Source: Annona cherimola
Lineage: Eukaryota > Streptophyta > Magnoliopsida > Magnoliales > Annonaceae
Direction: 5' to 3'
Assembly: GCA_030490835.1 (NCBI GenBank)
Contig: CM059971.1
Coordinates: 51,818,012-51,882,011, forward strand
Length of the DNA: 64,000 nucleotides
A model generated the notes under the pieces. That model did no database searches. It was given only the letters and a program-made list of their open reading frames with translations, and was not told the DNA's origin. Below are positions 12,201-23,800 of this stretch, one piece after another (the stretch's first letter is position 1; every line of letters begins with the position of its first letter). The translations under genes were made by a program, and so were the position numbers.

Positions 12201-15200
12201 ACAACATTTAAATTAATTAATGTGGATTTTTCTACCTGCTTTTGTTTAGACATGGAACTGGTGAAGTAGAGATCTTGTTCTAAAAATCTGTTCTTTTTCT
12301 TGTAAATCCACACTGGAGGCTAAAAATGGCTGATCTGGTGAGGGTGCTTGGTTTTTGACAGAAAGAAACGGGTTGGGAGAGGTTCTTGAGCGGAAAAAAA
12401 CATTTCACCATCCTAAAACAATTAAAATAATTCCAAACGAAACACTTGTTAGTAGTTAGCAGTCTGCTAGGCCATCCAATGAAGTTAGATTTCATGGGCC
12501 TTGGTCCTGAAACCTTGGGTAGGGATGGTTTCTGGGCGCCTAATGTAAGTTATCATCAGAGTATGAATGATTTTGAGGGTATTGAAGGAAACTGAAAGTT
12601 GGGATAACCTTAGTGGTGTTGATACAAGTTATTTTATATTTGGAAAATTTGTTGGGATCACGGTTCTACTTGTTAGTTATCACTGATAAAATCAAAGATA
12701 AAAAGATAAATTCATGAATGATTTTCATGTTGTTTCCCATTTATCGATAATTTATCATTGATGATATGATAAATCTATTCGTCGATTTTATTTGTAATTT
12801 TTCACTGATCTTATCATGCTGATGGCATCTTTTTACATTCCAAACATACCATGGCACCTAGTAATCTAAACATGCCATATGCAGCTTGTCTTTGCTACTT
12901 TTCTGTTGCCGCTTGTCTCACATGGTGAGGCCTCATTCCAGCTAATTAGGATAAGTCATTCATTTCATCATTAGCAATTAAGTTTTCTTATTTCAACTAA
13001 CCCGGATAAGCAATCCAATTATGGCTATACCAGTCTACCTTATCATTGACCTTCATGCATTTAAAAAGCTTAAATCCGATTCCTTATCAATTAAGATCTC
13101 CTGATATTCCTTATCAATTAAGATCTCCTGATGTTTTAAAAACTATATATTGTGTGAGACCTAAATCACTCGTGTAAAGTCTTTCACGATATTGTTATTA
13201 TCGTTGATTTCAATTGGATCATGAATCCATGGTGAAATGTTATTGTTGTTGTTGAATTTGGTATGTTTTCATATTGCATTCCTAAAAATCAATAGAACTA
13301 TAATGTACATGTTACTTCTTTTTATATTTTAATTCATAATTTTTATACATTTCTTTGATAACCTCATCTTTATCCAGAGTACTTATGTCATGGCCTATAT
13401 GTATAAATTATGTATATATTCTTTCTGCAGAGAGAATCAGCTGGTAGACATTCATATAGAGGCTATCCAACATCTCATATCCCATCTAACCGGCCAACAA
13501 CTACTTCTCGAGGATACACATCAACAAGAATGCGGCAATTAAGGAGAAGTTTGCATGATCATTCTCACTTTTCTTCTAGAGGAAGAAGTTTAAATTTTCC
13601 ACCAAATATGGATGCAGAGACGGTAATGCTTTCCACATCTAGATATGTCTTGGGAAAACGACTTAATTACTTGTTGCTATTTGATGTATTCTTCTTTTCA
13701 TTAGTAATGTTGCAATCAATTTCCTAACTTCTAAATTTATGAAATAAAGCTTTAGTCTTCTTATGTGGTTTTAGATTTGAAACAAAGGGATTTGTGCTAA
13801 TCCAACCTATCGACTAATTTGGCACCATGAACATCATCATCATAAGTTGTTTCCTACATGAGTCTTGTTGTGCCATTCTTGATGTTCGTGACTATGCTTT
13901 TAGAAATCTTACTTTTTCTCCAATCATTTAGCATTAACTTCATTCTTGTAATCTTATCATATGCATGTCTCTTGTGTACTTTTACGCTTCTATTGGTATA
14001 TTATTTAGGTCTAATGCCTTCCTCATTCTAATTTTTTGGGGTTTTCTTTAGTTGAAAGAACCTAATCGAATGATCATCTATGGGTCTAATGGCTTCCCTG
14101 TTCTATCTTTTTTTTTTTGGTTGTGTGGTGCTGGGGGGGGGGGGGGGACCTAATTTTGGAATATATGCATTTTGAATGATCATTTATCTTTTACTGTCTT
14201 CACCAATCACCATTCGATAAACTATTGGAATAGTTTTTCCATCTTTCTTTGATTTCAGCATCTTTTATGGCTTCGCTCTGAATACATCTAAGATGAACCA
14301 AGACAACTTAAATATATGCTTTTCACTTCATCTAATACCTATCCTGTCATACAATTTAACTTCACTTGTAAACTTTCAGTAAACTTTTTGGAGTTTTTAT
14401 GTTGTTGTAAATTTATTTTATTTTTATTGGTCTTCCGTTTTTATGATTTCTCTCATCCACCACTATGCATCCTATGTAAGGATTTACTATTTTTACATAC
14501 TCCTAGAATATGTAGTCCAATTTTTTTAACGCGTTGTGCCATCTCTGTCTGCATTGGTTCTACTTCAATTTCTTTTACATTTTCCTATTTCCTTATGCCA
14601 TTCTTTTATTAAAAGTTGTGTCAGTACCTTTCAAATTCAAGTATTTTGTTTTTGAAATTACTTTACTTTTATGTTCTTTCTTGTTTTTTGTGTATGTCTA
14701 TATCATTTCTAATGATCTATGTTGCATAATTAAGCTCTCACCTAGATTATTTGTATAAATTCTACATAAGGATCTATTCTATGTTGCATGGTTAAACTCT
14801 CACCTAGATTAACTACACAATTTCTGCGTTAAGGATCTATCTGATCTTTCTTAGAACAAAGGAATCAATTCGGCTTAAATTGGGCCCACTATTAAAAGTA
14901 AACATATGTTCCTCCATTTTCTGGAATAGGGTGTTTGCTATGATAAGCCATAGCAAAATCTAAAATGGCATGCCTGTTTCATTCCACACTCCAGAATTGA
15001 AGCCTGCACATATCCTCCCATAGCCCACATTTTATTCCTACATTTCTGTTTATATCTCCTCTTCTCAAAATCTTTTTTTTTTTAAATTTTAATTTTTAGT
15101 TTGGTATCTCTTGCATTGGACTGTCTCTGTCACTATAAAATTGTTTCTCGTTTCTTAATTCTCTGATCTAATCCTACTTGTGGTGAATGTGCACTAAAGA

Positions 15201-18200
15201 CATTAGCTAGCTACCTTTTTACCTAGCACAAGTTTTATTTGTATAATTTTATCATTTACTTAGTTGTATTACTCTGTTAATGTATACAACTTTGTATTTG
15301 AATTTATTTTCTGCCACTGTCCCTACTCGATTTCTATTTCCATCATTTCCCAAATACTACAATTTATATTCATTAATTTCTCTATCCTCAGCATCTTTCC
15401 ATTTAGGATCTTAAAGATAAGCTACACTGGTTTTTCTTCTTTTTTTCATAATATCTACTGATTCTATATTTTCCTCGTAAGTCCCAACATTCCACGAGGC
15501 AAACCAGATCTTGTGCTTTTGTACTACCTTCTTCACCTAGGCACATCTAGGATGATCTGAAACCTTTGCTTACTTTTCGCCACTGTCTTAAGAACCAAGG
15601 TGATTCGACTGGTCAGACCATGTCCTGGTTCACTGGTTTTTTACTGATTCTATATTTTCCTCGTAAGTCCCAACATTCCACGAGGCAAACCAGATCTTGT
15701 GCTTTTGTACTACCTTCTTCACCTAGTCACATCTAGGATGATCTGAAACCTTTGCTAACTTTTCGCCACTGTCTTAAGAACCAAGGTGATTGGACTGGTC
15801 AGACCATGTCCCGGTTCACTGGTTTTTCAGTTCAACCGCAGTTCGACCATCAGTTTGCACTGGTTGAACTGGAAAAACCAGGAACTGGTCACGAAACTGG
15901 TTCATTGCTCACAGTATCAAAATAGCTGCACAATCAAACTAGCTCAGCTTTTTTTCAAAATTCTTTCCAAGGTTATTTAATTGGTCGAATTATGCTCCTT
16001 TTACCTCCAACATTATTTGATTGGGAGAAAAGTCGTTCATAAAGAATTGTTGATTCCTTTGGTTTTTGTTATTTTCAACATTGACAGTTTTGTTGCGAGA
16101 TTAGTTATTGGTGCTGTTGATGAAGTTTCTTCTAACTTGTTTCCTTTTATGGATATTTTTCTGTAATAGGCTTTCTTCATGTTAAATTCTGAAATGTTAA
16201 TTAAATCAAAGAAACATTCTTGTTTTTCCTTTTTCTTACATGTGTTGATAACCCATTGTTTTTGTTGAACAGCGAATTGATATCCTGGAAGCATTGGAAG
16301 CTGCTGTTGGCAACAGGACCAACATGTTGATGGCAGGTCGCCTATTTCAAGTACAGCGTGATTTTAACGAGTAAGATGTTCTGATGTTTATTTTATACGT
16401 TAATCCTTTAAAACTTGAGTGGTTCCTGCATGATTTGGGTTATGCGTATTTAATTTTTATATATATATTTTCAATTGGTGTCCATTTCACGGAACAAGTA
16501 ATTATGCGATAAATAAATAGATTTTGTTCCCAGTATAGTGAGCAAATGAGTTTTTGCAAGCAATTCTTTACAAATGTTTCCTTTTTTTTTTGTTTTGGGG
16601 GGGGGGGGGGGGGGGGAGGTACTAACTATTGTGGAAGAGGAAAGTACTATTTGTTTTTTCAGTTCCCTAAATCAATCTCATTCGGTTTTTTTTTTTCGGA
16701 TCATCTGTTAGTATTTTGACTTGACTGAAATGTCTCTGTTAATTTCTACAACCAAATTGCCTCTGTTTCAGTTAAGATGCCTGGTAAAAGTGCAGCACAG
16801 CATTGCCATCAATGGATACTAGTGATTCAAATCATTGGATATGGTTCCCATGTTTAATTGTTTACTTTTGCTGTGGCCGTAGGGAGTATAATGCAGCCTC
16901 AAAACTGTGAAGATGTGAGGCAAAACGAAAAAAACTGCGAAGATGTGATCCACTTAACCGCACCCCTCAAAAATTGGATTGCTCACAGTATCATCCATTG
17001 ATGCGTAGAAACCATACGTAATAACATATTTCAGACTCAGAATTGAGAGAGAGTGCATTAAAATCAAATAAAAAGTTGGGATATATATAGCTCGGGAATT
17101 ATGGTTTCTTACAAAGATAAGGGGTGAGTGGATCACATGATTGGGGAGCATGAGAAGCTTTAGGAAAAAATCACACTGTACACGTTGATATATTGGGTCA
17201 AGTACACTGCATACTTAATCTATCCCCTGGAGCAGACCTAGGAGAAGCATATCCAGTGCAACTGCTCTGCAAAATACCTTGTCTGGTGAAGCACACCCTG
17301 GTTTTGCTCAGGTTACCATACATTTAAATATGTAATCATGTGCAAAATATGAAAGTCACTTACATCCATTCACAGATGCATTAGTGTGTTATAATAATTT
17401 ATAAAATCATTAATCTCATGGGAAAAATGTTTTATAAGGTATAGATGCTGAATTAAAAGATTTAAAATTGATAAATTGATATAACAATCAAATGATTTTA
17501 TTACCTTGGTTTTATTCTTTAAACTGATAACACCCATGCAAATCTTTGATTTGGATGAAATATGGTTTCCTGGTTAAACAAATGTTGTAAAACTGGTGGT
17601 TGGAGGTGATTTCATATAATGATCAAGGTAGGCCAAAAGGCCCCAAATAGAGAGGTTTTCATGAAATGAAATTGTGGTGGAACCAGTTTCATTGAACCAG
17701 AATTCATTTATTTTTAGCGATATATTATTTGAAATTTTTGTCTATTTTAGGGATTTGATATATTTTAGCCTTTGATGGACAGCTTGAATTGTTTCTTTTA
17801 GTTAAGGTTTTGTTAGTACTTATCTCAATAGAACTGGGATTGTTTATTATTATTTTTTTAATATAAATTCTGTAAATATAAATGATGTATTAGTCTTTTG
17901 GCACTGAAACTTGGGTTAATTAAGTTTCTTGGTGTTCGATTTCTGCTCTCTGGTGCAATTTTAATAACAGAAATGAGCATGACCAAAATATTTCTACAAT
18001 CTGTTAAATTTCCTGCACCTCATTCTGATAATTGTTGTTATGGTTGTCTTGTTGATTTCTTTCCTTTGGGATTTTTGCGCCCAACATTATTTGGAGGCAA
18101 TTTTCATCATCCCAGGAGTCTGTAGAAAATTTTATTGATCCTTTGCCTAACCTAATGTTTATGTTTTATGGTTTCTTTTTAAGTTTTTTCTTTTAAATTT

Positions 18201-21200
18201 TTTTATAAAGATCTTACACTCTCCATTAGAATTCAATTTTCTCCCTTGTATGTCTTAGGGTGGTCTGTTTGGCCACATCATCATCTACAGGAACTTAATG
18301 ACAGGCATGAAAATGCTGTGGCTAAAGTGCAAACTCTTGTTTCATCATATTGATCTGATTAATCATTAACCAATCGTCAGATGAATCTGAGATTTTCTTT
18401 TATTTTCAGGAATGACTATGAGATGCTATTGGCACTGGATGATGAAAACCATCAACATGTTGGTGCATCTCTCAATCAAATCAATAGCTTGCCTCAGTCA
18501 ATAATTCAGGTATCAATGCTGTGTTTTTGTAGGAACTACCAGGTCATTCTTTGCTATATGTTTTGCTTTAGGCCACTATTTTAAGATAGATTCTCTCTAT
18601 CAAAAAATTTAACTGCAAAAGGGGCCGTGATGAGATGGTAAATGTTGGCACCTTTGCTAACAGTGGTTATGGGAAATAGGCTGTCTGTACTGAAGCAAGG
18701 TAGCTGTATTCATGGACGCCCCTTTACAAACCCTGGAATGTGTGGGAGCTTTACGCAGCAGGTTGAGGATAACTAAAAAGGGCCAAGAAATTTTTTGCAT
18801 GTTATTTCTATCTGTTTCAAGAAAAGGTTTATTCACAAAAATCTTCTTAGAGAATGTGCCTTTGGCTGCTTTGGGTGGGATCCTCATGTATCTTCTCAAG
18901 AGGAGCCTAAGTGCGATAATTTAGATCTGAGTGGAGTGGAACATTCCATGATAAAATTTGTTGACATCTATTTCAACTGTGGTGTGTGGCATTTGTGATT
19001 TAGTTGGGTACTTGGGTCTTCAGTTAGGCCAAATTGATGTTTGTTACAAGCACACTGGCTTAGTTGAGGCTCATGCTGTATGCAGCTCTTTCTTTATCCC
19101 TGTAACCCACCTTCAGTACGTGGGTTGTCCCGTATATTACCTCTTGGGATTAGTAGTACATTGAAATGGAATAGTTCTGCACTATGATAATTTTCTTCCA
19201 TATTTTACAACCATATTTGCTGTGTTTAAATTGGGTGAATGGTTTTTAGGTGGGCGATACTGACTTGATATTTGGCAAGGAAGTGTCATCCTCAGTTTTA
19301 TCAGATTAATATCATATGAATAAGAGCATGATAAATTTAACCCTTAATCCATGATAATATATATTTTTTCAGTGATTTAGATATTTTATATAATATTAAA
19401 TTAGGCTTGCATGAATTGGCATCCTTATTTACATATTTTGTTGCAGATAGTCAGGATGTTTTGCTTCTGATGACAGGCAAGACCTCTATTACCAATTTGT
19501 TCAAATGAAGGATGTACAAATTTGGAAGGGAAAAAAAAAAAAATTCTTCTCAAAAGGGAATAAGGAAAAAGACTTTAAAAAAGGAGAGATTCTTTCAAAG
19601 CAAAAGGGGAAAAAGATTTGGAAATATAGACAAAAGTAGAGGAATTAATAGAGGATGACCGAAAAACATTCCAAATCAAAAGGATGAAGAACATCTATAG
19701 TAATTGGGTGGGGAAAGGTCCCAAAATTTAAGACTCAACTTCAGATTCTGATATTAAAAAAATATATATGAAGAGCCAATGAACCGTGATGTCTTTGGAG
19801 AAAAGAGGGGAAAATTGAAGCATCAGAGAGCCATAGAATGTATGAGAGATGGTGAGGTGCTTTTGGAATTTCATGTGATTGCCAAATGCCAATCAAGTTA
19901 AAAGGAAAATTTTACAAGATAGCAATAAGACCATCTATGCTTTATGGGTTAGAATGCCGAGGAACAACATATAATGAATACACAGAATTAGTGAATTAGA
20001 AATAAGAATCTTAAGGTGGATGAGTGGGGAAAAAAGATAAAAATGTAGTAATCTGAGACGAGCTATAGTTGAAACCAATATGTAATTAAATGAGGGACAG
20101 TAGACCAAGGTGGTTTGTGCATGTTCAATGGAGATCTAAAACGACATCGGTTAGGAGAATTTTATTCAAATAGAAACTATAAGAGAATGAGAGGAAACTC
20201 AAAAAAATGGTTTAAAGTAATAAACAAAGATAGAAAGACATTAGAGATTATTGGGTGCATAGTGGGATCCATTAAGCTGATCCTGTGATGATGAGAGAAA
20301 AGTAATCCTGTTTTGAAGTCATCCATGCATCAAAATTATAACTAAGGCATGGAAAAAAAAACCTAATTTAATTTAATCATCCATCAAGTCAATCTATGTT
20401 TCTGGACTGCTTGACTCATACATTAAATAATTAAATATTTAAAATCTCAAATTTGTCAGTTAAATGTTATTGATTGCTTTAAAAGTAACTATTCAAAGCT
20501 ATCCTTTATCTGCAATTTCTTAGTAAATTTAAACTCTAATGTATGTTACCTTATTGATAGAAAAAAGATTGCTAGAAATAAGAACTAAATAAATAAAAGA
20601 CCAGCATAAACTATCCATGAAGTTGATCTATATTCTAATCCTAAATTAACTAACTGTATATCAAAAATTTAAAATATACATGATAAACTAATAGTGTTGA
20701 TTTCTTTAAACTTGGTTAGTTATCCAATTTCAATCATATTCTGCATAAGCTCAAAGAGAAATGGTGCAAAGCATTTTGGAAGCCCAAAAGTAGACATTGA
20801 CCGCATGTATGTACTGATGTTATTAAAACCAGGCTGAAATGAATTGTCAGGTTGCTTTAACAGGAAACTGATTAGAGTCTGTCCAATCAAATGCAATATA
20901 CACTCTTAAAACAGTTTGAACTGGACTGGATCATAGGGATCCAATTATTCTTTAATAAAAGTGGTGCATACATCAGGTCCAGATCTGATAATTAAATGTC
21001 TAAAATCCTGTATATATATGGTGTTCGTGATTTCTTTATGAATCCTCAAAAGAGGGAACATGAGGTGAACTGTTTATTTGAGGGAGAAGCTTCCACCATA
21101 GAGTGGAGATTGATCACTCTCTGCATCCCAAATCACATAATTAAATATGTGAAATCCCAATGCAGACGAAATAAATTAAACCCTATTCATTGCTTAATGT

Positions 21201-22295
21201 AACTGTTCAATCCTATTCCAGACAATCAGCCCTTGAAGAAAAGGTGGGGAATGCTTGCCATGGAATTCCAAATAAATGTTGAGTCGTATTCCACATCAGC
21301 CACTCAATGTAAAAAAATGCACAAAACATATACCAGAGGGAGTAGGTTCCGTCCCACAGTGGACAACCACACTAAGACATCCAAAATTTTAATTTAGATA
21401 TAAGGTCCCTTGCAGCTCTTGTATTCAACGGACCAGTGTTTTCTCCTGTGCTAGATGACAGTATAACATTGCCGCGTGATGAGGCTACCTCCTACAGTAG
21501 ACATGATTGAAGAACTTGCCACTTGATGCATGTCATTGCTGCCATGTGCATTTTGACCACTTCCATTCATGTCTTGCAGACTAATGACTTTGAAGAAGCA
21601 TGCGCTATATGTCTCGAAACCCCTTCCATTGGAGATACCATCCGGCATTTACCATGCCTACATAAGTTTCACAAAGAGGTGAAATTTCTTTAACATCTTT
21701 GTGAACTCTGAAATTTCAGACTGCCTTTTTATTTTTAATTATCCATCCTTCTTTTCTTACTTGTGAGAATGACTACCTAGAACCTCTTGCATGCCACTTG
21801 CTACCCAGTCTACATGCTGTGCCACATGTTAAAGGGGACACCAATTTTTGTGATTGTTGAGCTGCATGATGAAGATCTGCTAGCAGGGAAGAATCAGGAT
21901 AGCCCGCCTGTAAATCCAACCTCTGAGAAACTGTTGGATGCATAGTTCTGAATATTGGTACCTGCAGGTGTCTGTCTTGTCTGCTAACTTGGATGCTTCA
22001 CATGATAGAAACCAAAGCCTGATTCCACTGCACAGGCTGCTGATCTCAAGAATGGACCAGCCTCATGCTTTCTTTGACGTTGTGCTATAAAGCGAGTCAT
22101 GGGATTCATAGTGCTCCAGTATTCTAATGGATTTGATGTATATGTGGTTGGCATGTGGGTCTACAGAAGTAGGGTATTTTTTCTGGGCTAAACTTATTGC
22201 TGGGCAGCTTATTTTTTCCCATGGAATTGCAGTGCATTGATTTGTGGCTTAGAAGGAAAACTTCGTGCCCAATTTGCAAGTCGTCTGTCACTTGA
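7924..22295 (+). CDS. RING-H2 finger protein, probable E3 ubiquitin ligase (spliced gene)
   Basis: The protein, assembled by hand from eight coding exons (7924-9236, 10757-11447, 11630-11731, 13431-13622, 16273-16370, 18410-18509, 21580-21678, 22233-22295), is 885 residues. All introns are GT-AG and phase is kept at each junction. A C-terminal RING-H2 domain (about 840-880) has the full ligand set: C840-x2-C843, C858-x-H860, H863-x2-C866, C877-x2-C880. Known RING-H2 domains bind two zincs and recruit an E2, so a ubiquitin-ligase role is likely; the substrate is unknown. The long N-terminal part is low-complexity, Ser/Asn-rich and probably disordered. It starts with an acidic [13 protein letters not shown] motif and has a basic [13 protein letters not shown] stretch (about 548-560) that could be a nuclear signal. 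[13 protein letters not shown] (about 644-656) and [13 protein letters not shown] are short helices shared with plant RLIM/BIG BROTHER-like RING proteins. There is no signal peptide or membrane segment. ATG 7924 has a good context (AAGATGG). I do not recognise a specific gene name. Confidence 0.85.
9897..10021 (-). mobile_element. tRNA-derived SINE in intron 1
   Basis: On the minus strand the element has an A-box-like GGCAGCTGGTGCA (10006-9994), a perfect B box GGTTTGAACC/GGTTCAAACC (9955-9964) at tRNA-like spacing, and a 3' poly-A tail (T13 on the plus strand, 9897-9909). TCATTCA occurs on both sides (9882-9888 and 10022-10028) as a probable target-site duplication. It lies antisense within the intron following coding exon 1 of the RING gene. 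About 125 bp, the usual size of a short plant SINE. Confidence 0.75.
10757..11447 (+). CDS. RING gene coding exon 2
   Basis: Acceptor CTTTCCACAG ends at 10756 and donor GCAGAG|GTTTGC follows 11447. The first base completes a glycine codon. It encodes residues 438-668: His/Ser-rich sequence, the basic [13 protein letters not shown] stretch, and the [13 protein letters not shown] helix near its end. An ATG at 10944 is internal and in frame; it is not the gene's start. Confidence 0.85.
11630..11731 (+). CDS. RING gene coding exon 3
   Basis: Acceptor AATGTTGCAG ends at 11629 and donor GCT|GTAAGC follows 11731; 34 codons, phase 0 at both ends. It encodes [19 protein letters not shown] and a short basic tail, residues 669-702. 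A second AG (CTGCAG at 11644) could be used instead, which would drop the first five residues (HANLQ). Confidence 0.8.
13079..13133. repeat. Short tandem duplication in intron 3
   Basis: A unit of about 28 bases (ATTCCTTATCAATTAAGATC followed by TCCTGAT) occurs twice back to back. It is intronic; no function is suggested. Confidence 0.7.
13431..13622 (+). CDS. RING gene coding exon 4
   Basis: Acceptor TTTCTGCAG ends at 13430 and donor GAGACG|GTAATG follows 13622; 64 codons, phase 0 on both sides. It encodes a basic Arg/Ser/His-rich segment (residues 703-766, for example [20 protein letters not shown]), likely flexible and possibly nucleic-acid or phospho-regulated. No domain is recognised. 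Confidence 0.85.
14133..14147 (+). repeat. Poly-G tract (G15) in intron 4
   Basis: Fifteen consecutive G residues inside the 2.65 kb intron between coding exons 4 and 5. Its length may be affected by sequencing error. Confidence 0.8.
15457..15827 (+). repeat. 186-bp tandem duplication in intron 4
   Basis: The unit beginning ACTGATTCTATATTTTCCTC at 15457 is repeated from 15643, with only a handful of differences (for example CACCTAGGCAC versus CACCTAGTCAC). The segment directly after the second copy continues with GGTT/AACC-rich sequence, so the duplication probably arose inside a larger unnamed repeat. The near identity shows it is recent relative to the other repeats in the gene. Confidence 0.85.
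16273..16370 (+). CDS. RING gene coding exon 5
   Basis: Acceptor TTGTTGAACAG ends at 16272 and donor AACGA|GTAAGA follows 16370, leaving a split glutamate codon. It encodes [13 protein letters not shown] and QVQRDFN, part of the helical region that precedes the RING (about residues 767-798). As at exon 1, reading through the donor gives GAG-TAA, an immediate stop. Confidence 0.85.
16597..16616 (+). repeat. Poly-G tract (G20) in intron 5
   Basis: Twenty consecutive G residues preceded by a T-rich run. It lies in the sense strand of the intron between coding exons 5 and 6. Confidence 0.8.
18410..18509 (+). CDS. RING gene coding exon 6
   Basis: Acceptor TTATTTTCAG ends at 18409 and donor ATTCAG|GTATCA follows 18509. 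It completes the split glutamate and encodes [20 protein letters not shown] and the linker up to the RING (residues 799-832). The YEMLLALDD motif immediately before the finger is common in plant RING-H2 ligases of this type. Confidence 0.85.
18617..18765 (+). mobile_element. Decayed Au-type SINE in intron 6
   Basis: Starts near GGGGCCGTGATGAGATGG and ends with ACAAACCCTGGAATG, GTGGGAGCTTTACGCA, matching the layout of plant Au SINEs (a tRNA-like head and a body ending CCCCG-CATAGCGGGAGCTTAGTGCACCGGGT). The B box has decayed. I rely on the remembered consensus, so the class is probable rather than certain. Confidence 0.5.
19780..20310 (+). pseudogene. Decayed LINE reverse transcriptase 3' end in intron 6
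   Basis: Translated in broken frames, the region reads like the C-terminal end of plant non-LTR (LINE) ORF2: [20 protein letters not shown] near 19890-19955, then ILRWMSG near 20008, then a degraded segment matching the RIRNE...IREKLRWFGH part and a final WDP-like stretch near 20265. Stops and frameshifts are frequent. It is in the sense orientation inside the 3.07 kb intron before the first RING exon. No poly-A tail or target duplication is visible. Confidence 0.65.
20311..21579 (+). other. Intron 6 remainder
   Basis: AT-rich intronic sequence with weakly repeated pieces (AATTAAATATTTAAAATCTC, ATTAAATGTCTAAAATCC, ATTAAATATGTGAAATCCC near 20430, 20992 and 21140), which look like copies of one small repeat. 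No exon is supported here. The intron ends at TCTTGCAG (21579). Confidence 0.4.
21580..21678 (+). CDS. RING gene coding exon 7 (first part of RING-H2)
   Basis: Acceptor GTCTTGCAG and donor AAAGAG|GTGAAA; 33 codons, phase 0. It encodes [11 protein letters not shown] and the first six zinc ligands: CAIC (840-843), then C858-L-H860 and H863 in PCLHKFH. The exon stops exactly before the seventh-position cysteine, which is the first codon of the next exon. Confidence 0.9.
22233..22295 (+). CDS. RING gene coding exon 8 (end of RING-H2) and stop
   Basis: Acceptor GGAATTGCAG ends at 22232. The exon encodes [20 protein letters not shown] followed by TGA at 22293-22295. It provides the remaining ligands C866, C877 and C880 and the conserved Trp (W870) and Pro (P878) that in known RING-H2 domains contact the E2. 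The protein ends five residues past the last ligand. Confidence 0.9.
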   Translation, partial: CIDLWLRRKTSCPICKSSVT

Positions 22296-22800
22296 CTTGC
22301 ACTGGCGATACGAAGAGATGTGATCACCTGATACTCTCAAGCTATTGAAAGTGCAAGAAAATTCCAGATATGAGATGTAGTTCTCAAGTCCTGGTTCTGT
22401 TGCTCTTATGTTGAAATGGTTCTTTCTGGTGGGAAATCAAGCTTTCCTTGATGCCTTCTTTTTGAAAGCTCAATTGATGCAGAGGCAGATGCATTCTATT
22501 CTTTGATAATCACTCTGTAATGCTGAGGTTTTTCGGGGCATCAATTTTAGAATCAGAAGTTAGATTTTCTATGTTTCTGTATTTCGAATTGTGAAATTGG
22601 TTAATCCTGAACATCTCGAAGGGCTCAAATGAATAGGAAAGCTACTTTTTGAACAATGTCGTTGAAACCGGGGATTTGTGATGTCACCGGGCTTTCTGGA
22701 TAGTTTACCAGTTGAACCCAATACAGTTTTGATTGGCATTTGAATGTCAAGTTGGAAATATTACCTGGTACTCTTTTGGGTCTTATTCTGTACACGTACT
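22296..22800 (+). other. Probable 3' UTR of the RING gene
   Basis: Sequence downstream of the stop with no further reading frame or repeat signature and a base composition like the gene's exons. No canonical AATAAA is seen; T/A-rich stretches near 22490-22600 could serve. The end is an estimate. Confidence 0.35.
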
Positions 22801-23800
22801 TAAATTGGGGAAGAGACCCGTTTCTAGAGGCCTTGACAAGAAATTACTAGGGCTGATTGTAATTTCCCCATGAGTTTTATGAGTGTAGTACGCATGCGTA
22901 TGCTTGAAAATTGCTTGGCAGCGGGGGAAATCCTGTCAGACCTTCCATAAACCCTATACAACGGTTTGATGCAAGACATGACTTTCTTCCCTAAGCTTAT
23001 TTATTAAACCTTGTACCAAAGGCAAGGTGTTGAGAGAGGAGAAACCGTAGGCGGCCGTTCCAGCCGAAATGCTCAAAGCCTAACAGGGTGATGCACCCAG
23101 AGGGGATAATACCTGTATAGCTATAATGCAATCGACTGAAAATTTATCACTTTTCTTGGAAATATAAAATCTATAGATTAACTACTGGAATTTTATCAAA
23201 TTGAGATCTACCTTCTTATAATAAAAATAGTTATTTACATCCATTTATATGACTAATTTATAAAAATTAAAATAATTTCACATGATTCAATTATATATAA
23301 AATACAACAGTTATAAAAATTAAATTGGAATATAATTAATAATCCAGAATGTAATGTAATTTTTTTAAAGAAATGAAAATTAGATAAACATATGTTCACA
23401 ATTTTTAATTTGGCCCAGTTTAGGTTAGGTTGGCCCAGTTTTGAATTTAGGCCAGATTTGGCAACCTGGTCCGATCCCGTCCTGTATTACAGGTCAATGC
23501 TTTTCCACTAGTACCAATAGGTCACATAGGAGAAGAAACTCTATATATAAGGATTAACAAAATGAAAACTTTGTTATAGTTAACACTTTCCTTATTAGAA
23601 TCGGGACTAACAAGAATTGTTGGGACAACAAACACCCATTTTGTTCACACTTTGGATGTGGTATAACCATCGGGGATAGTTGAAATGCGTTGGGGATAGT
23701 TGAAGCGACTAATTCTTGAAAAGAAAATAGGGCATTTGAGGACGAAAAAATTGTTGGAGTTACCATCTCTATTTAGCAACGATATTGCTTGGTGCCGAGT
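22801..23800. other. Intergenic, no feature recognised
   Basis: No gene, RNA or classifiable repeat. 23400-23470 contains a few GGCCCAGTTT/GGTTGGCCCA repeats resembling the TGGGCC-rich array at 43025. The short reading frame on the minus strand at 23554-23766 has no family signature. Confidence 0.4.
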
